From positions 20,083 to 84,082 of the forward strand of contig CAZXFH010000009.1 in NCBI GenBank assembly GCA_964640055.1: 64,000 nucleotides of DNA, read 5' to 3'. The notes beneath the pieces are model-generated. The model was not told the DNA's origin, did no database searches, and saw nothing but the letters and a program-made list of their open reading frames with translations. Made by a program: the position numbers and the translations under genes. Shown in pieces: positions 17,910 to 27,119 of this stretch (positions are counted from its first letter, which is position 1; each line of letters opens with the position of its first letter). This stretch comes from CAZXFH01 sp964640055 (GTDB lineage: Bacteria > Fidelibacterota > UBA2242 > JAFGTP01).

Positions 17910-18887
17910 ATGGGTACTGTTTCTCCTGACATCAGTATTATCATTCCGGCCTTTAATGCTGCGCATACGCTTAACACTTGTATACGCGCTTTGGATACTC
18001 AACGGTTCCCCACAAAAGCCTTTGAAATTATCGTGGTCAATGACCGTAGCACGGATGCAACCGGTACTATCTTAAGCTGCCTAAAAAGAGACCTTTCTGC
18101 TAATTTGCGGGTTGTTCAACATTCCGTAAATCGAGGACGCTCCGCCGCCCGGAATAGTGGTATAAAAGCGGCTTCCGGCCGCTTGTTGATTTTTCTGGAT
18201 GCGGATCTGGAGGTACCACCGGATTTTATCGCCCGACACGTTGAACACTATCGCTCCGCCGGGGTGGTGGGTGTTAGCGGAACCTCCCTTCCCGCCCCGG
18301 GCATACCGGACACTAAATATCAACGCTATCTATATCAGGCTAAGCGGGGGGGTAGGAAACATCCGCCGGACCAACCCCTGCACTATTCTGCGTTTTTGTT
18401 CAACAATTGTTCGCTCCGTAAAAAAGTTTTCACCCGGGTCGGTCTTTTTGATGAAAAAATATGCCATTACGGGGGGGAGGACACTGAAATGGCCTATCGC
18501 ATCTGGCAACAATATCCCGCCGGTTTAAGCTATGATCCGCAACTGACGGTGCGCCATCATCATTATCGCAAGCTGCCGCATGTGTTGCATATTATCGAAA
18601 ATTTTGGCGCCTGTGTAGTGCCTTATCTGGTGCAAAAACATCCAACGCTGGCGGGTTTATATCGTTATGACTGGCTAAAGTACCGCTTTGGTTTGACCAC
18701 TCCCGCAATTTCTATTATCAAATTAGTGTCAGGGAGGATTATTCGGGCCCACATAAGCCAGAGGATGTTATTTTTACTTTATCACCTGATGCCTTATCCC
18801 ATATCAAATTATGTTATCAAAGCGTTAATGGCCAGCGCCTTGCTCAGAGGTATTGCCAGTGCGAAAAACACACCGGATTTGGCCTGA
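17910..18887 (+). CDS. Glycosyltransferase, GT2 family
   Basis: A 325-residue GT-A fold inverting glycosyltransferase. The family signature is clear: ISIIIPAFNAAHTLNTCIRA at the N-terminus, VVNDRSTDATG for UDP binding, SRGRSAARNSG-type sequence (NRGRSAARNSGIKAA), then the metal-binding D-A-D in LIFLDADLEVP. The acceptor region includes the ED-like GGEDTEMAYRIWQ. A C-terminal hydrophobic stretch (about 285-310) may tether it to the membrane. It closes the glycosyltransferase operon. A short inverted repeat follows the stop. Confidence 0.9.
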   Translation: MGTVSPDISIIIPAFNAAHTLNTCIRALDTQRFPTKAFEIIVVNDRSTDATGTILSCLKRDLSANLRVVQHSVNRGRSAARNSGIKAASGRLLIFLDADLEVPPDFIARHVEHYRSAGVVGVSGTSLPAPGIPDTKYQRYLYQAKRGGRKHPPDQPLHYSAFLFNNCSLRKKVFTRVGLFDEKICHYGGEDTEMAYRIWQQYPAGLSYDPQLTVRHHHYRKLPHVLHIIENFGACVVPYLVQKHPTLAGLYRYDWLKYRFGLTTPAISIIKLVSGRIIRAHISQRMLFLLYHLMPYPISNYVIKALMASALLRGIASAKNTPDLA

Positions 18888-18894
18888 ATAATCT

Positions 18895-18926
18895 CCGGAA
18901 TGGCGTTCCGGCAAGCGGGTTCGCTT
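18895..18926 (+). terminator. Possible terminator hairpins after the glycan operon
   Basis: Just after the GT2 stop, CCGGAA (18895-18900) pairs with TTCCGG (18906-18911) around a 5-nt loop. AAGCG (18913-18917) pairs with CGCTT (18922-18926), followed by a few Ts. The stems are short and the U-run is weak, so intrinsic termination is only suggested. Rho is encoded in this window and could act instead. Confidence 0.3.
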
Positions 18927-19130
18927 TTGAGTCCGCCCCTCTAATTTTAGTCGTGAATACACTGTCGGCGGTTGTTAAAAATGTGATTAATATCATTGGT
19001 TCCTGGCCAAAAGGATTGTAGGTTTACCGTTGGGTATAGCTGGTTTTTGTATAACTTTTTTTCTTCATTGAGTGGAATTAATTTTTTATTCTGCAATAGT
19101 CTGAAAAGCATAAAGAACATTCAGGAAAAT

Positions 19131-19983
19131 ATGTATAACCGAAAGCGATATAAAGGCAAAGCATCGAACCGGGCCATGGATAAATATCTCCGGGAAATAA
19201 GTCAGTTTAACCCTTTAAGCTCGGATGAGGAGGTACGTTTAACAATAAAAATCAGAGCTGGCGATAAAGCTGCCTTGCGAAAACTGATCAGATCCAATCT
19301 GCGGTTTGTCGTTAAAATCGCTAAAGAATACCAGGGGTTTCTCATTGATGGACCTAATCAGTGCAGGCAATATCGGATTAATCAAAGCGGCCACCCGCTA
19401 TGATGAAACCCGGGGCTTTAAATTTATTTCCTATGCGGTCTGGTGGATTCGACAGTCCATCTTACAGGCCCTGGCAGAACACTCACGATTAATCCGGCTT
19501 CCGCTGAATCATGTCGCCAATCTGTCAAAAATATCTCAGACCTTTGAAAGGCTGAAACAACAAAAGAACCGTAGCCCCTCCATAGATGAGGTCGCAGCCA
19601 GCTTGGATGTCGAACAGGAACAGATTTTTGACACCCTGAAAGTCTCCCATTATCACCTTTCATTACAGGCTACTCTGAATGATGATGAGGAAAAAACCTT
19701 TGTGGAAATTATTGAAGATACACATGAATTACCTCCCGATGCGGCTTTGATTGAGATGTCCGTGAAAACTGATGTAAGGGAAGCCCTGGACTCCTTAAGC
19801 AAACGCCAGCGGGATGTCTTGCAAATGTATTTTGGGATAGACCGGGATTACACCTTAAATTTGGAAGATATCGGCGAAAAATTCGATATTACCAAAGAGC
19901 GGGTTCGCCAGATTAAAGAGATGGCCTTACGGCACTTGCGCCATAAGACGAGAAGTAAAAAGTTAAAGCCCTATTTGGACTAA
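19131..19983 (+). pseudogene. Primary-type sigma-70 factor, split by a frameshift
   Basis: The gene encodes a short sigma-70 factor without region 1.1, the layout of Bacteroidetes/FCB primary sigma factors. The first frame (19131 on, with an AGGA ribosome site) gives region 1.2 (NRAMDKYLREISQFNPLSSD) and the start of region 2 (SNLRFVVKIAKEYQ). The match then jumps to another frame: SLMDLISAGNIGLIKAATRY, GFKFISYAVWWIRQSIL (region 2.3-2.4), regions 3 and 4 (RQRDVLQMYFGIDRD, ITKERVRQIKEMALRHL), ending at 19983. The switch falls at 19332-19342, where the DNA is about five nucleotides short of family consensus (Y-Q-x-x-G-L-S-L). An essential gene broken this way suggests an assembly or sequencing error, or a spare copy elsewhere. 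The downstream frame alone runs from 19306. Confidence 0.85.
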
Positions 19984-20064
19984 TAAATCCGGCCTTATGG
20001 ATTTAGCGGCAGGATGTGATCGGACTATAAGAATAGTTAGCATCACGGATTCAAGGACTTGATT

Positions 20065-20781
20065 GTGAATATTATTCTGTTCACAGAAGAGGAGTTAAAA
20101 CGGCCTCTCGCGCGACAGGATGGCCGTATCAAACATATTGAACGCGTCCTGCACATGGGCAAGGGCGAGTGCTTTGATATAGGGGTGCTGAATGGTCCCC
20201 GCGGGAAAGCCTGTATTATGCGGCAAACCGCAACTACAGTGGAGTTAGAGGTTACCCTGGAGGATCATATTCCCCCACTCTTCCCGCTGACTTTGATCAC
20301 GGGGTATACGCGCCCTCAGACCATGCGCCGCATTCTCAGGGAAGTCACGGCCTTAGGCGTCGCCCGTGTCTGGGTGGTGGGTACTGCCAAAGGGGAAAAA
20401 TCCTACCGGCAAAGCCGACTTTGGCATCGCAGGCAGTATGTAGACTATCTAATTCAGGGTGCCATGCAAGCGTTTACGACACGCATTCCCGAGGTAAGAC
20501 TTTTTCCGGCATTGAGGACTGGTCTGGCCGCTCTTGATTCTGCCGGCGATCGCCTGGCAATGGATAATTATGAAGCAAAAAAAGCCTTGAGTGAATATGA
20601 ACCCTGCCATAAGCAGGTGTTTTTGGCTATTGGCGCTGAACGTGGCTGGTCAACCCCGGAACGGGAGATGCTCCGGGAGCATGGTTTTGTGTTGACCCAC
20701 ATGGGCCAGCGTGTGCTGCGCAGTGATACGGCTTGCATTGTCTCCGTAAGCCTGCTGCTGGCCCGCATGGGCTTGATTTGA
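20065..20781 (+). CDS. rsmE: 16S rRNA (uracil-1498-N3)-methyltransferase
   Basis: A 238-residue SPOUT-class methyltransferase that methylates U1498 of 16S rRNA using S-adenosylmethionine. The N-terminal PUA-like domain contains HIERVLHMGKGECFDIG. The C-terminal trefoil knot shows the family segments LITGYTRPQTMRRILREVTALGVARVW, AIGAERGWSTPERE and RVLRSDTACIV. The GTG at 20065 is chosen because AAGGA lies seven bases upstream; the in-frame TTG at 20059 is too close to it. It converges on the PFOR gene with a 35-nt gap that shows no obvious terminator. Confidence 0.92.
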   Translation: MNIILFTEEELKRPLARQDGRIKHIERVLHMGKGECFDIGVLNGPRGKACIMRQTATTVELEVTLEDHIPPLFPLTLITGYTRPQTMRRILREVTALGVARVWVVGTAKGEKSYRQSRLWHRRQYVDYLIQGAMQAFTTRIPEVRLFPALRTGLAALDSAGDRLAMDNYEAKKALSEYEPCHKQVFLAIGAERGWSTPEREMLREHGFVLTHMGQRVLRSDTACIVSVSLLLARMGLI

Positions 20782-20816
20782 GGATTTAGGTAATAATGGT
20801 TCCGATCGTTTTTGGA

Positions 20817-23800
20817 TTATCCTTCGGCCATTTTCTGGTAGATCTCAAAGCGTTCCTTGACGAATTTTTCAGTTTCTTTCCAGTATTTTTCCAGCTGTTC
20901 GGGATTGGTTTTTTCTAGGGCTGTATACCGCTTTTCATTTTCAAGTAATTCCCGGATAGGCTTCCTAGGCTCTTTGGAATCCAGAAGGAGCGGATTCTTG
21001 CCCGCTGCTTTCAGCGTTGGATTATAGCGATACAGTAACCAATATCCACTTTGGACGGCCAATTTTTCTTCCTGCTGACTGAAGGCCAGATCAAAGCCGT
21101 GATTTATACAGGGTGCATAGGCGATAATGATGGAGGGCCCGTCATAGGCTTCCGCTTCTCGCATGGCTTTGATCAGCTGGTTTTTGTTAGCGCCCATAGC
21201 AACCGAGGCGACATAAACATATCCATAGGTCATCAGCATGCGTCCCAGGTCTTTTTTAACTGTTGGTTTACCGGCTTCTGCAAAGCGGGCCACAGCCCCT
21301 AGAGGAGTGGCTTTGGAAGCCTGCCCGCCGGTATTGGAATATACCTCGGTATCCAGTACCAGGATGTTTACGTTCCGGTTCATGGCCATCACATGGTCCA
21401 GACCGCCGTAACCGATGTCATAGGCCCAGCCGTCGCCACCTATAGCCCAGACGCTTTTTTCTACTATGTAATCATCCAGTTCAATCAATTTTTTCAAAAG
21501 TTTTTGAGTCTCTTCATCGCTGGCTGCTTTCAATGCGTCGGGTAACAGCGCTTTGACCTGGCGGGCATTGGTTTTGGTCTCATCACTCGTATCATGCCAG
21601 TTATCCAGGGCGTATTTCAATTTATTCTTTAAACCGTCAGCTAGGTTTTTATCCAGCACCTTTTTGATCACGGACTTCAACTGACGGCGGTTAGAATCCA
21701 CGGCCAGCCGCATTCCGAACCCATATTCGGCATTGTCTTCAAACAGGGAATTGGCCCAGGCCGGACCCTCGCCATACTTGTTTTTGGCATAAGGAACAGT
21801 GGGAAAAGTGCCGCCCCAAATGGAAGAGCAACCGGTGGCGTTGGCAATGATCATACGATCGCCGAATAACTGGGTCAGCAGCTTAACATAGGGCGTTTCG
21901 CCGCACCCGGCACAGGCACCGGAGAATTCCAAGAGCGGCTGTTTAAACTGGCTGCCCTTAACCGTGGAGACTTTGAATTTTTGACTGATGACATCCTCTG
22001 GCAGGGATTCAAAGAATTCCACATTCTCAGCTTCGCCGGCTTTGCGTTCTTCCGCAATGGGTTTCATTACCAGCGCATCTGCCGGACATTCATTTACACA
22101 ATCACCACAACTCTGACAATCGTCTAGATAGACCTGTATCTTGAAATCATGGGTGTCACCGTCCGTGCTTTTGGCCTTAAGGGTGTTGAAAGTCTCCGGT
22201 TTGTTTTGCAGTAATTCGCGTTTAATGAGTTTGGGCCGGATCGCAGCATGGGGACAAACAATAGCACACATGTTACACTGAGTGCATTTATCAGCCAACC
22301 AGTGCGGTACTTCCGGTGCCACCCCGCGTTTTTCCAGCTTCATGGTTCCGAGCGGTACGCCCCCGTCAAGCGGCATATCCGAGACCGGAATATCATCACC
22401 TTTTAACTGCATCACTTTTTGGATAACATTTTTTACGAAACGGTCGGCATCTTCGGGGACCAGCCGGGGTACTTCCCGGGACTTGCCGGGGAGTTCCTGG
22501 GGTACCTTGATTTTCTGTAGTTCCGCTTCAGTGCGGTCAACTGCCTTCCAATTCATTTCCACAATTTCTTCGCCTTTCTTGATATAGGTGTTTTTAATCG
22601 CATCTTTGATCAATTTGATGGCTTTGTCTTTTTCCAGTACACCGGAAATGATAAAGAAAGCGGCTTGCATGACGGTATTAATGCGTTTGCCCAGACCTAC
22701 ATCAGTGGCGATCTTCAAAGCATCAATATTATAGACGTTAATATGTTTGTCAATGATCGTCTGCTGCATGTCGGCGGTTAAGTTTTCAAATACTTCCTCG
22801 GGGGACCAGTTGGAGTTTAACAGGAAAGTGCCGTTTTCTTTGATGCCGCTCAGGAGGTCGTAGCGGTCGACAAAGGACTGTTGGTGACAGGCAATAAAAT
22901 CAGGACTGGAGACCAGGTATTCGGATTGGATAGGTGAATCACCGAAGCGTAAATGGCTGCGCGTAATACCGCCGGATTTTTTTGAGTCATATTGAAAATA
23001 GCCCTGTGCATATTTATCTGTATTATCACCGATAATTTTAATGGAGTTTTTATTGGCACCGACGGTACCGTCAGCACCCAGACCCCAGAATAAACAGGAG
23101 ATGGTACCTTCCGGAATGGTGTTGATCGTTTCTTTGATATCGATGGAAGTGTGGGTAACATCATCTTTAATGCCAACGGTAAACCCATGTGAGGCCTGGC
23201 CGTCTAAGTGATCATAGACTGCTTTCACCATAGAGGGGGTAAATTCCTTGGAGGAGAGTCCGTAGCGTCCGCCGATCACATTCACTGACTTGCCTTCCAT
23301 GGCGGAAGAGACATCCAGAAAGAGTGGCTCACCCAGAGAACCGGGCTCTTTAGTACGATCCAGCACTGCAATATTTTTGACAGACTCCGGTAAAGCCTTC
23401 ACAAAATGATCCTTAGAAAAGGGACGGAAGAGGCGCACTTTTAATACCCCCAGTTTTTCACCCTGATCATTTAGATAGTTGACGGCCTCCTCAATGGTTT
23501 CATTGGCACTGGCCATGGCCACAATTACTTTTTCAGCATCCGGGGCGCCCACATAGTCAAAAAGATGGTACTGGCGACCGCTGAGCTCAGCATACTTATC
23601 CATTTGTTTCTGGACAATTTCAGGGGTGTCCAGATAGTATTGATTGACAGTCTCACGGCCCTGGAAGTAGACATCAGGATTTTCAGCGCCCACCTTGATC
23701 ACGGGCCGTTCGGGATTTAATGCGTTTTCGCGAAATTTCTCAATCGTCTCCATATCAATCAGGTTTTTTAAGTCATCGTATTCAAAAACTTCAATTTTCT

Positions 23801-24341
23801 GAATTTCGTGGGAATTGCGAAAGCCGTCGAAAAAATGTACAAACGGAACCCGTGTTTTAACGGTAGACATATGGGTAATAGCGGCCATGTCCATAATCTC
23901 CTGAATACCTGCGGAGGCCAATAAGCCAAAACCGGTATTACGGGCTGACATTACGTCAGAATGATCACCGAAAATGGATAGCGATTGGCAGGCCAGGGAA
24001 CGGGCGGATACATGAAATACGGTGGGTAGCATTTCACCCGCGATTTTGTGCATGTTGGGCAACATAAGCATCAGCCCTTGGGAGGCGGTAAAGGTGGTGG
24101 TCAGGGCACCGGCGGAAAGAGCGCCGTGCACGGCTCCCGAGGCGCCGCCTTCGGATTGCATCTCGATCACATCAACCACTTCTCCGAAAATATTCTTTCT
24201 TCCCTGAGCACCCCATTCATCCGCTTTTTCACCCATGGGCGAAGAAGGGGTGATGGGATAAATAGCAGCAACTTCACTAAATGCATACGCTACATACGCC
24301 GCTGCCGTATTGCCATCCATGCTTTTCATCGATTTTGCCAT
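20817..24341 (-). CDS. nifJ: Pyruvate:ferredoxin (flavodoxin) oxidoreductase, single-chain
   Basis: A 1174-residue homodimeric-type PFOR, which converts pyruvate and CoA to acetyl-CoA, CO2 and reduced ferredoxin in the cytoplasm. Domains follow the usual order. First come the pyruvate-binding N-domain (GNTAAAYVAYAFSEVAAIYP) and the TPP/CoA domains. A two-cluster ferredoxin domain follows, with CTQCNMCAIVCP near 685 and CQSCGDCVNECP near 740. The C-terminal TPP domain has ACAGCGETPYVKLL and GDGWAYDIGYGG near 968, with four conserved Cys. Length is normal. A GGGAG ribosome site precedes the ATG. It is central for fermentative or autotrophic anaerobes and fits the Buk/Ptb pair upstream on the same strand. 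A palindrome lies in its promoter region. Confidence 0.97.
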   Translation of the reverse strand: MAKSMKSMDGNTAAAYVAYAFSEVAAIYPITPSSPMGEKADEWGAQGRKNIFGEVVDVIEMQSEGGASGAVHGALSAGALTTTFTASQGLMLMLPNMHKIAGEMLPTVFHVSARSLACQSLSIFGDHSDVMSARNTGFGLLASAGIQEIMDMAAITHMSTVKTRVPFVHFFDGFRNSHEIQKIEVFEYDDLKNLIDMETIEKFRENALNPERPVIKVGAENPDVYFQGRETVNQYYLDTPEIVQKQMDKYAELSGRQYHLFDYVGAPDAEKVIVAMASANETIEEAVNYLNDQGEKLGVLKVRLFRPFSKDHFVKALPESVKNIAVLDRTKEPGSLGEPLFLDVSSAMEGKSVNVIGGRYGLSSKEFTPSMVKAVYDHLDGQASHGFTVGIKDDVTHTSIDIKETINTIPEGTISCLFWGLGADGTVGANKNSIKIIGDNTDKYAQGYFQYDSKKSGGITRSHLRFGDSPIQSEYLVSSPDFIACHQQSFVDRYDLLSGIKENGTFLLNSNWSPEEVFENLTADMQQTIIDKHINVYNIDALKIATDVGLGKRINTVMQAAFFIISGVLEKDKAIKLIKDAIKNTYIKKGEEIVEMNWKAVDRTEAELQKIKVPQELPGKSREVPRLVPEDADRFVKNVIQKVMQLKGDDIPVSDMPLDGGVPLGTMKLEKRGVAPEVPHWLADKCTQCNMCAIVCPHAAIRPKLIKRELLQNKPETFNTLKAKSTDGDTHDFKIQVYLDDCQSCGDCVNECPADALVMKPIAEERKAGEAENVEFFESLPEDVISQKFKVSTVKGSQFKQPLLEFSGACAGCGETPYVKLLTQLFGDRMIIANATGCSSIWGGTFPTVPYAKNKYGEGPAWANSLFEDNAEYGFGMRLAVDSNRRQLKSVIKKVLDKNLADGLKNKLKYALDNWHDTSDETKTNARQVKALLPDALKAASDEETQKLLKKLIELDDYIVEKSVWAIGGDGWAYDIGYGGLDHVMAMNRNVNILVLDTEVYSNTGGQASKATPLGAVARFAEAGKPTVKKDLGRMLMTYGYVYVASVAMGANKNQLIKAMREAEAYDGPSIIIAYAPCINHGFDLAFSQQEEKLAVQSGYWLLYRYNPTLKAAGKNPLLLDSKEPRKPIRELLENEKRYTALEKTNPEQLEKYWKETEKFVKERFEIYQKMAEG

Positions 24342-24401
24342 AATAGATTCTCCCTATAATTTTTAATTAATATTTCCATAACTGTCACGAAATATGCATA
24401 C

Positions 24402-24419
24402 TTTACATTTTTGTGTAAA
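24402..24419. promoter_or_regulatory. Palindrome upstream of PFOR, possible operator
   Basis: TTTACA (24402-24407) and TGTAAA (24414-24419) form a perfect 6-bp inverted repeat with a 6-bp spacer, about 60 nt upstream of the nifJ start in the 172-nt gap after the phosphofructokinase gene. The dyad fits a dimeric transcription factor site. It does not match the Rex or FNR consensus closely, so no regulator is named. Confidence 0.35.
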
Positions 24420-24513
24420 AATAAGTGCCCTGTCAGGTCTTTCATCCTAAACCTACAAAGACACACCCTAAAATTCAATACATTCCAAATAGTTAAAAAA
24501 CAATTTATTAGGT

Positions 24514-25692
24514 TTAGTCCCCGGTTACGATAAAGAAGGGACTGTTTTGAAAACTCTTATACTTAGGCCGTAACCGGTCGGTATTATAATATTTCTCCAC
24601 ATTTACAATTTTACTGGTGGAGGTCACGATATCAATCGGTGTATCGCCGTAGCGACCATTGGTAAGATTCACCAGACGGCCGTGGATACCTTTTAAAATT
24701 AGATCCAAGGCGATATTACCATAGGCCATGGGCACTACCGAATCAACTGCATCGGGATCTCCACACCGTACCAAATACCCCAGTTTTTGGTCAATTACAT
24801 TAATGACTTTGTCCTTGTTAAACTGGGGCGAGACTTTTTTCAGTTCGTTGGCAACGTTTTTACCAATACCGCCTAATTTTTTATGACCAAAGGCGTCTTG
24901 TTCCTGGTTTTCAAAAGTCATTTCGCCTTCATCGAACATTGCGCCTTCAGAAACCAGTACAACCGAATACCGGCTGGGATTTTTATACCGGTCCTGGCTG
25001 AGCAATTCAGCCAGTCGTTCGATTCTGAATTTATGTTCCGGGATCACGCAGCGGTTCGCTGCTCCGGCCATAGTGGGTAACAGGGCGGTAAAGCCGGCAT
25101 AGCGGCCAAAGACTTCAATGACCAGAAAGCGTTCATGGGAGCCGGCTGAGGTTCGCAGGGCGTGGGTCATGCTGATTGTACGGGTCACGCAGGTACTGAA
25201 ACCAATACAATAATCGGTTCCGGGGACATCGTTATCCATGGTTTTGGGGATCGCTATGACCCGCACGCCCTCTTTGTATAATCTAACCCCATAGCTGAGG
25301 GTATCATCACCACCGATAGGGATCAGATAGTCCACTCCCAGATAATCCAGATTTTTAAGTACTTCTGAGGTAAGATCGTTTATTTCAGCGGCATATTTAT
25401 CACGTAAGTGCAGGGGAACGTCCCTTTTGGGGACTTTACTGGGATTTGTCCGTGATGAATGCAGAAAAGTTCCCCCGGTGCGGCCGATTTTATTGACGAT
25501 CTGTTCGCTCAAAGGTTGATAATTGTTGCGGTTATCAGCCTTTTTATCCCGGATTAAGTCGATTAGACCGGCCCAACCACGCCGAATGCCAACTACTTCA
25601 TAGCCCTCCCGCAGGGCCCGAATGGTCACTGCGCGTATTGCCGGGTTTAATCCTGGTACATCACCACCGCCTGTTAAAATTCCTATTTTCAT
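24514..25692 (-). CDS. Pyrophosphate-type 6-phosphofructokinase
   Basis: A 392-residue phosphofructokinase. The nucleotide/phosphate loop KIGILTGGGDVPGLNPAIR is at the N-terminus. The catalytic segment reads IPIGGDDTLSYG near 127 and IPKTMDNDVPGTDYCIGF near 149. The second Asp of GGDD and the Lys of PKTMDND are the residues that distinguish PPi-dependent enzymes from ATP-dependent ones (GGDGS and PGTIDND), so PPi as donor is predicted. That makes the step reversible and usable in gluconeogenesis. The start at 25692 has GGGAG upstream; the frame extends to 25728 without support. It lies between an MFS gene and PFOR on the same strand. Confidence 0.88.
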   Translation of the reverse strand: MKIGILTGGGDVPGLNPAIRAVTIRALREGYEVVGIRRGWAGLIDLIRDKKADNRNNYQPLSEQIVNKIGRTGGTFLHSSRTNPSKVPKRDVPLHLRDKYAAEINDLTSEVLKNLDYLGVDYLIPIGGDDTLSYGVRLYKEGVRVIAIPKTMDNDVPGTDYCIGFSTCVTRTISMTHALRTSAGSHERFLVIEVFGRYAGFTALLPTMAGAANRCVIPEHKFRIERLAELLSQDRYKNPSRYSVVLVSEGAMFDEGEMTFENQEQDAFGHKKLGGIGKNVANELKKVSPQFNKDKVINVIDQKLGYLVRCGDPDAVDSVVPMAYGNIALDLILKGIHGRLVNLTNGRYGDTPIDIVTSTSKIVNVEKYYNTDRLRPKYKSFQNSPFFIVTGD

Positions 25693-25807
25693 TGGTTTCT
25701 CCCTATTTTTTGGTCTGTCACAAAGCAAAGAAAATTAACAGTTTCTGGATTAAAACTCAATCCTTAATTAGAGTTGACCAAGAGATTGATGGTCTGAAAA
25801 TAAACAC

Positions 25808-27040
25808 TCAGGTTCTTGATGGAGGCGGGCTCAGGCGTATGAAAGGGAAGATTACCAGTAGCAGAGCAGCGGTCAGGGCAATCGCCAGACCCACCCCCAG
25901 ATGGTCGGCCAGATATCCGATCAAAGGGGCTAACAGGGCCGTGGCCAGGGTTCTGACCTGCGATTCTACGGAAAGTCCGGTGGCCATAGCGTCCTCAGGA
26001 ATGGTATTACTAATATAGCTGACGATCATAGGCCGTCTTATGTTTTGCAGAATGTAAAGTACTATAAACAGAACAATGGCAATGCCAAAGTATTGCCGGT
26101 TATAGAACAGACCACTGAAAAGTATCATAGCAAGACCCAGGCCAAAGAAGAAATTAACTGCCCGGGGCAGATGCCGGAAGCGGTCAGCGAAACGGGCTGA
26201 GCTCTGACTGGCATAAGCAGTCAGCATATAGATCAGAAAATAAACGACAGCGATGATAACCGCACTCCGCTCCCGCTGTTCAAGGGCTAATATGATCGGT
26301 AAGGAGAGGGCAAAGGATTTCAGAATCGGTTGTAAATAGTCTTTTGCCGCCTTGAAAAAACCATCATAAAGGGCGGAATTCAGTATTCCGCAGCGGGCAG
26401 CACTAGGTCTTAAAAAGCGGAAGAAATCTTTGAGTCTCGGCCGGGTTTTGTGTTCTGTCTGGCCGACCTTATTTAGTGCCTTAGGGTAGGAGGCCATCAG
26501 AAACAGCTCCAGAATATAAGGAATAATCGTAGCCAGAAAAATAATACGATAAGCCCCGCTATAAAAAACCAAGGCCCCGGCGATCAGGGCCGACAGTGCT
26601 GACCCCCGCTGAGACCAGCTGCGGGTATGTCCGTAGTAATCGGTCCGCAAGTGGGAAAGGTCTTTGATTTTTAAATAACCGAAAATCATGGCCTTATGGG
26701 TGCCTGAGCGGAAGGCTTCACCGACAGCAAAAAAGATCATGGCCAGCATATATATCCCAAAGTAGGGCAAAAAATAGAAAATGAGAAAAGAGAGAATGTA
26801 GGCCGAGAAAGAAAGCAGCATGGTGTTTTTACGTCCAAAGGTATCAGCCAACATACCACTGGGTATTTCCAGGATGGCTTTCGCGATTTCACGGACGGAA
26901 AACAGGATACCGATCTCAAAATAACTGATTCCCATTTCCCGGAAGAACAGCAGCAGGTAGGGATCGAAAAAACGCAGGTTTTTCAGGAAACCATAGGCGC
27001 AGAACTTATAATATTGCAAGTTTTTAGAGAAAGCACTCAT
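25808..27040 (-). CDS. MFS transporter
   Basis: A 410-residue inner-membrane protein of the major facilitator superfamily with about twelve hydrophobic segments. The loop 2-3 signature reads GMLADTFGRKNTMLLSF near residue 60, close to the G-x3-D-x2-G-R-[KR] consensus. The second half has an equivalent segment near the C-terminus, GYLADHLGVGLAI. No substrate can be told from sequence. It is co-directional with buk and ptb, 79 nt after ptb, and 115 nt ahead of the phosphofructokinase. Export or uptake of a carbon compound is possible, but the spacing allows independent transcription. Confidence 0.85.
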   Translation of the reverse strand: MSAFSKNLQYYKFCAYGFLKNLRFFDPYLLLFFREMGISYFEIGILFSVREIAKAILEIPSGMLADTFGRKNTMLLSFSAYILSFLIFYFLPYFGIYMLAMIFFAVGEAFRSGTHKAMIFGYLKIKDLSHLRTDYYGHTRSWSQRGSALSALIAGALVFYSGAYRIIFLATIIPYILELFLMASYPKALNKVGQTEHKTRPRLKDFFRFLRPSAARCGILNSALYDGFFKAAKDYLQPILKSFALSLPIILALEQRERSAVIIAVVYFLIYMLTAYASQSSARFADRFRHLPRAVNFFFGLGLAMILFSGLFYNRQYFGIAIVLFIVLYILQNIRRPMIVSYISNTIPEDAMATGLSVESQVRTLATALLAPLIGYLADHLGVGLAIALTAALLLVIFPFIRLSPPPSRT

Positions 27041-27119
27041 TTGGGGGTCACCTGTCCTGGATTAAGCCCTTTCTGCAGGAGGGGTCACGAATAAAAAAGA
27101 TCAATTTTAGAGCAAATTA

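Noticed and set aside
19332..19342. Programmed ribosomal frameshift in the sigma factor
   Set aside because: There is no classic slippery heptamer with stimulatory structure, and the DNA is also short relative to consensus; deletion or sequencing error is simpler.
24402..24419. Rex or FNR binding site at the PFOR palindrome
   Set aside because: The half sites TTTACA/TGTAAA do not match TTGTGAA/TTCACAA or TTGAT/ATCAA, so no regulator is assigned.
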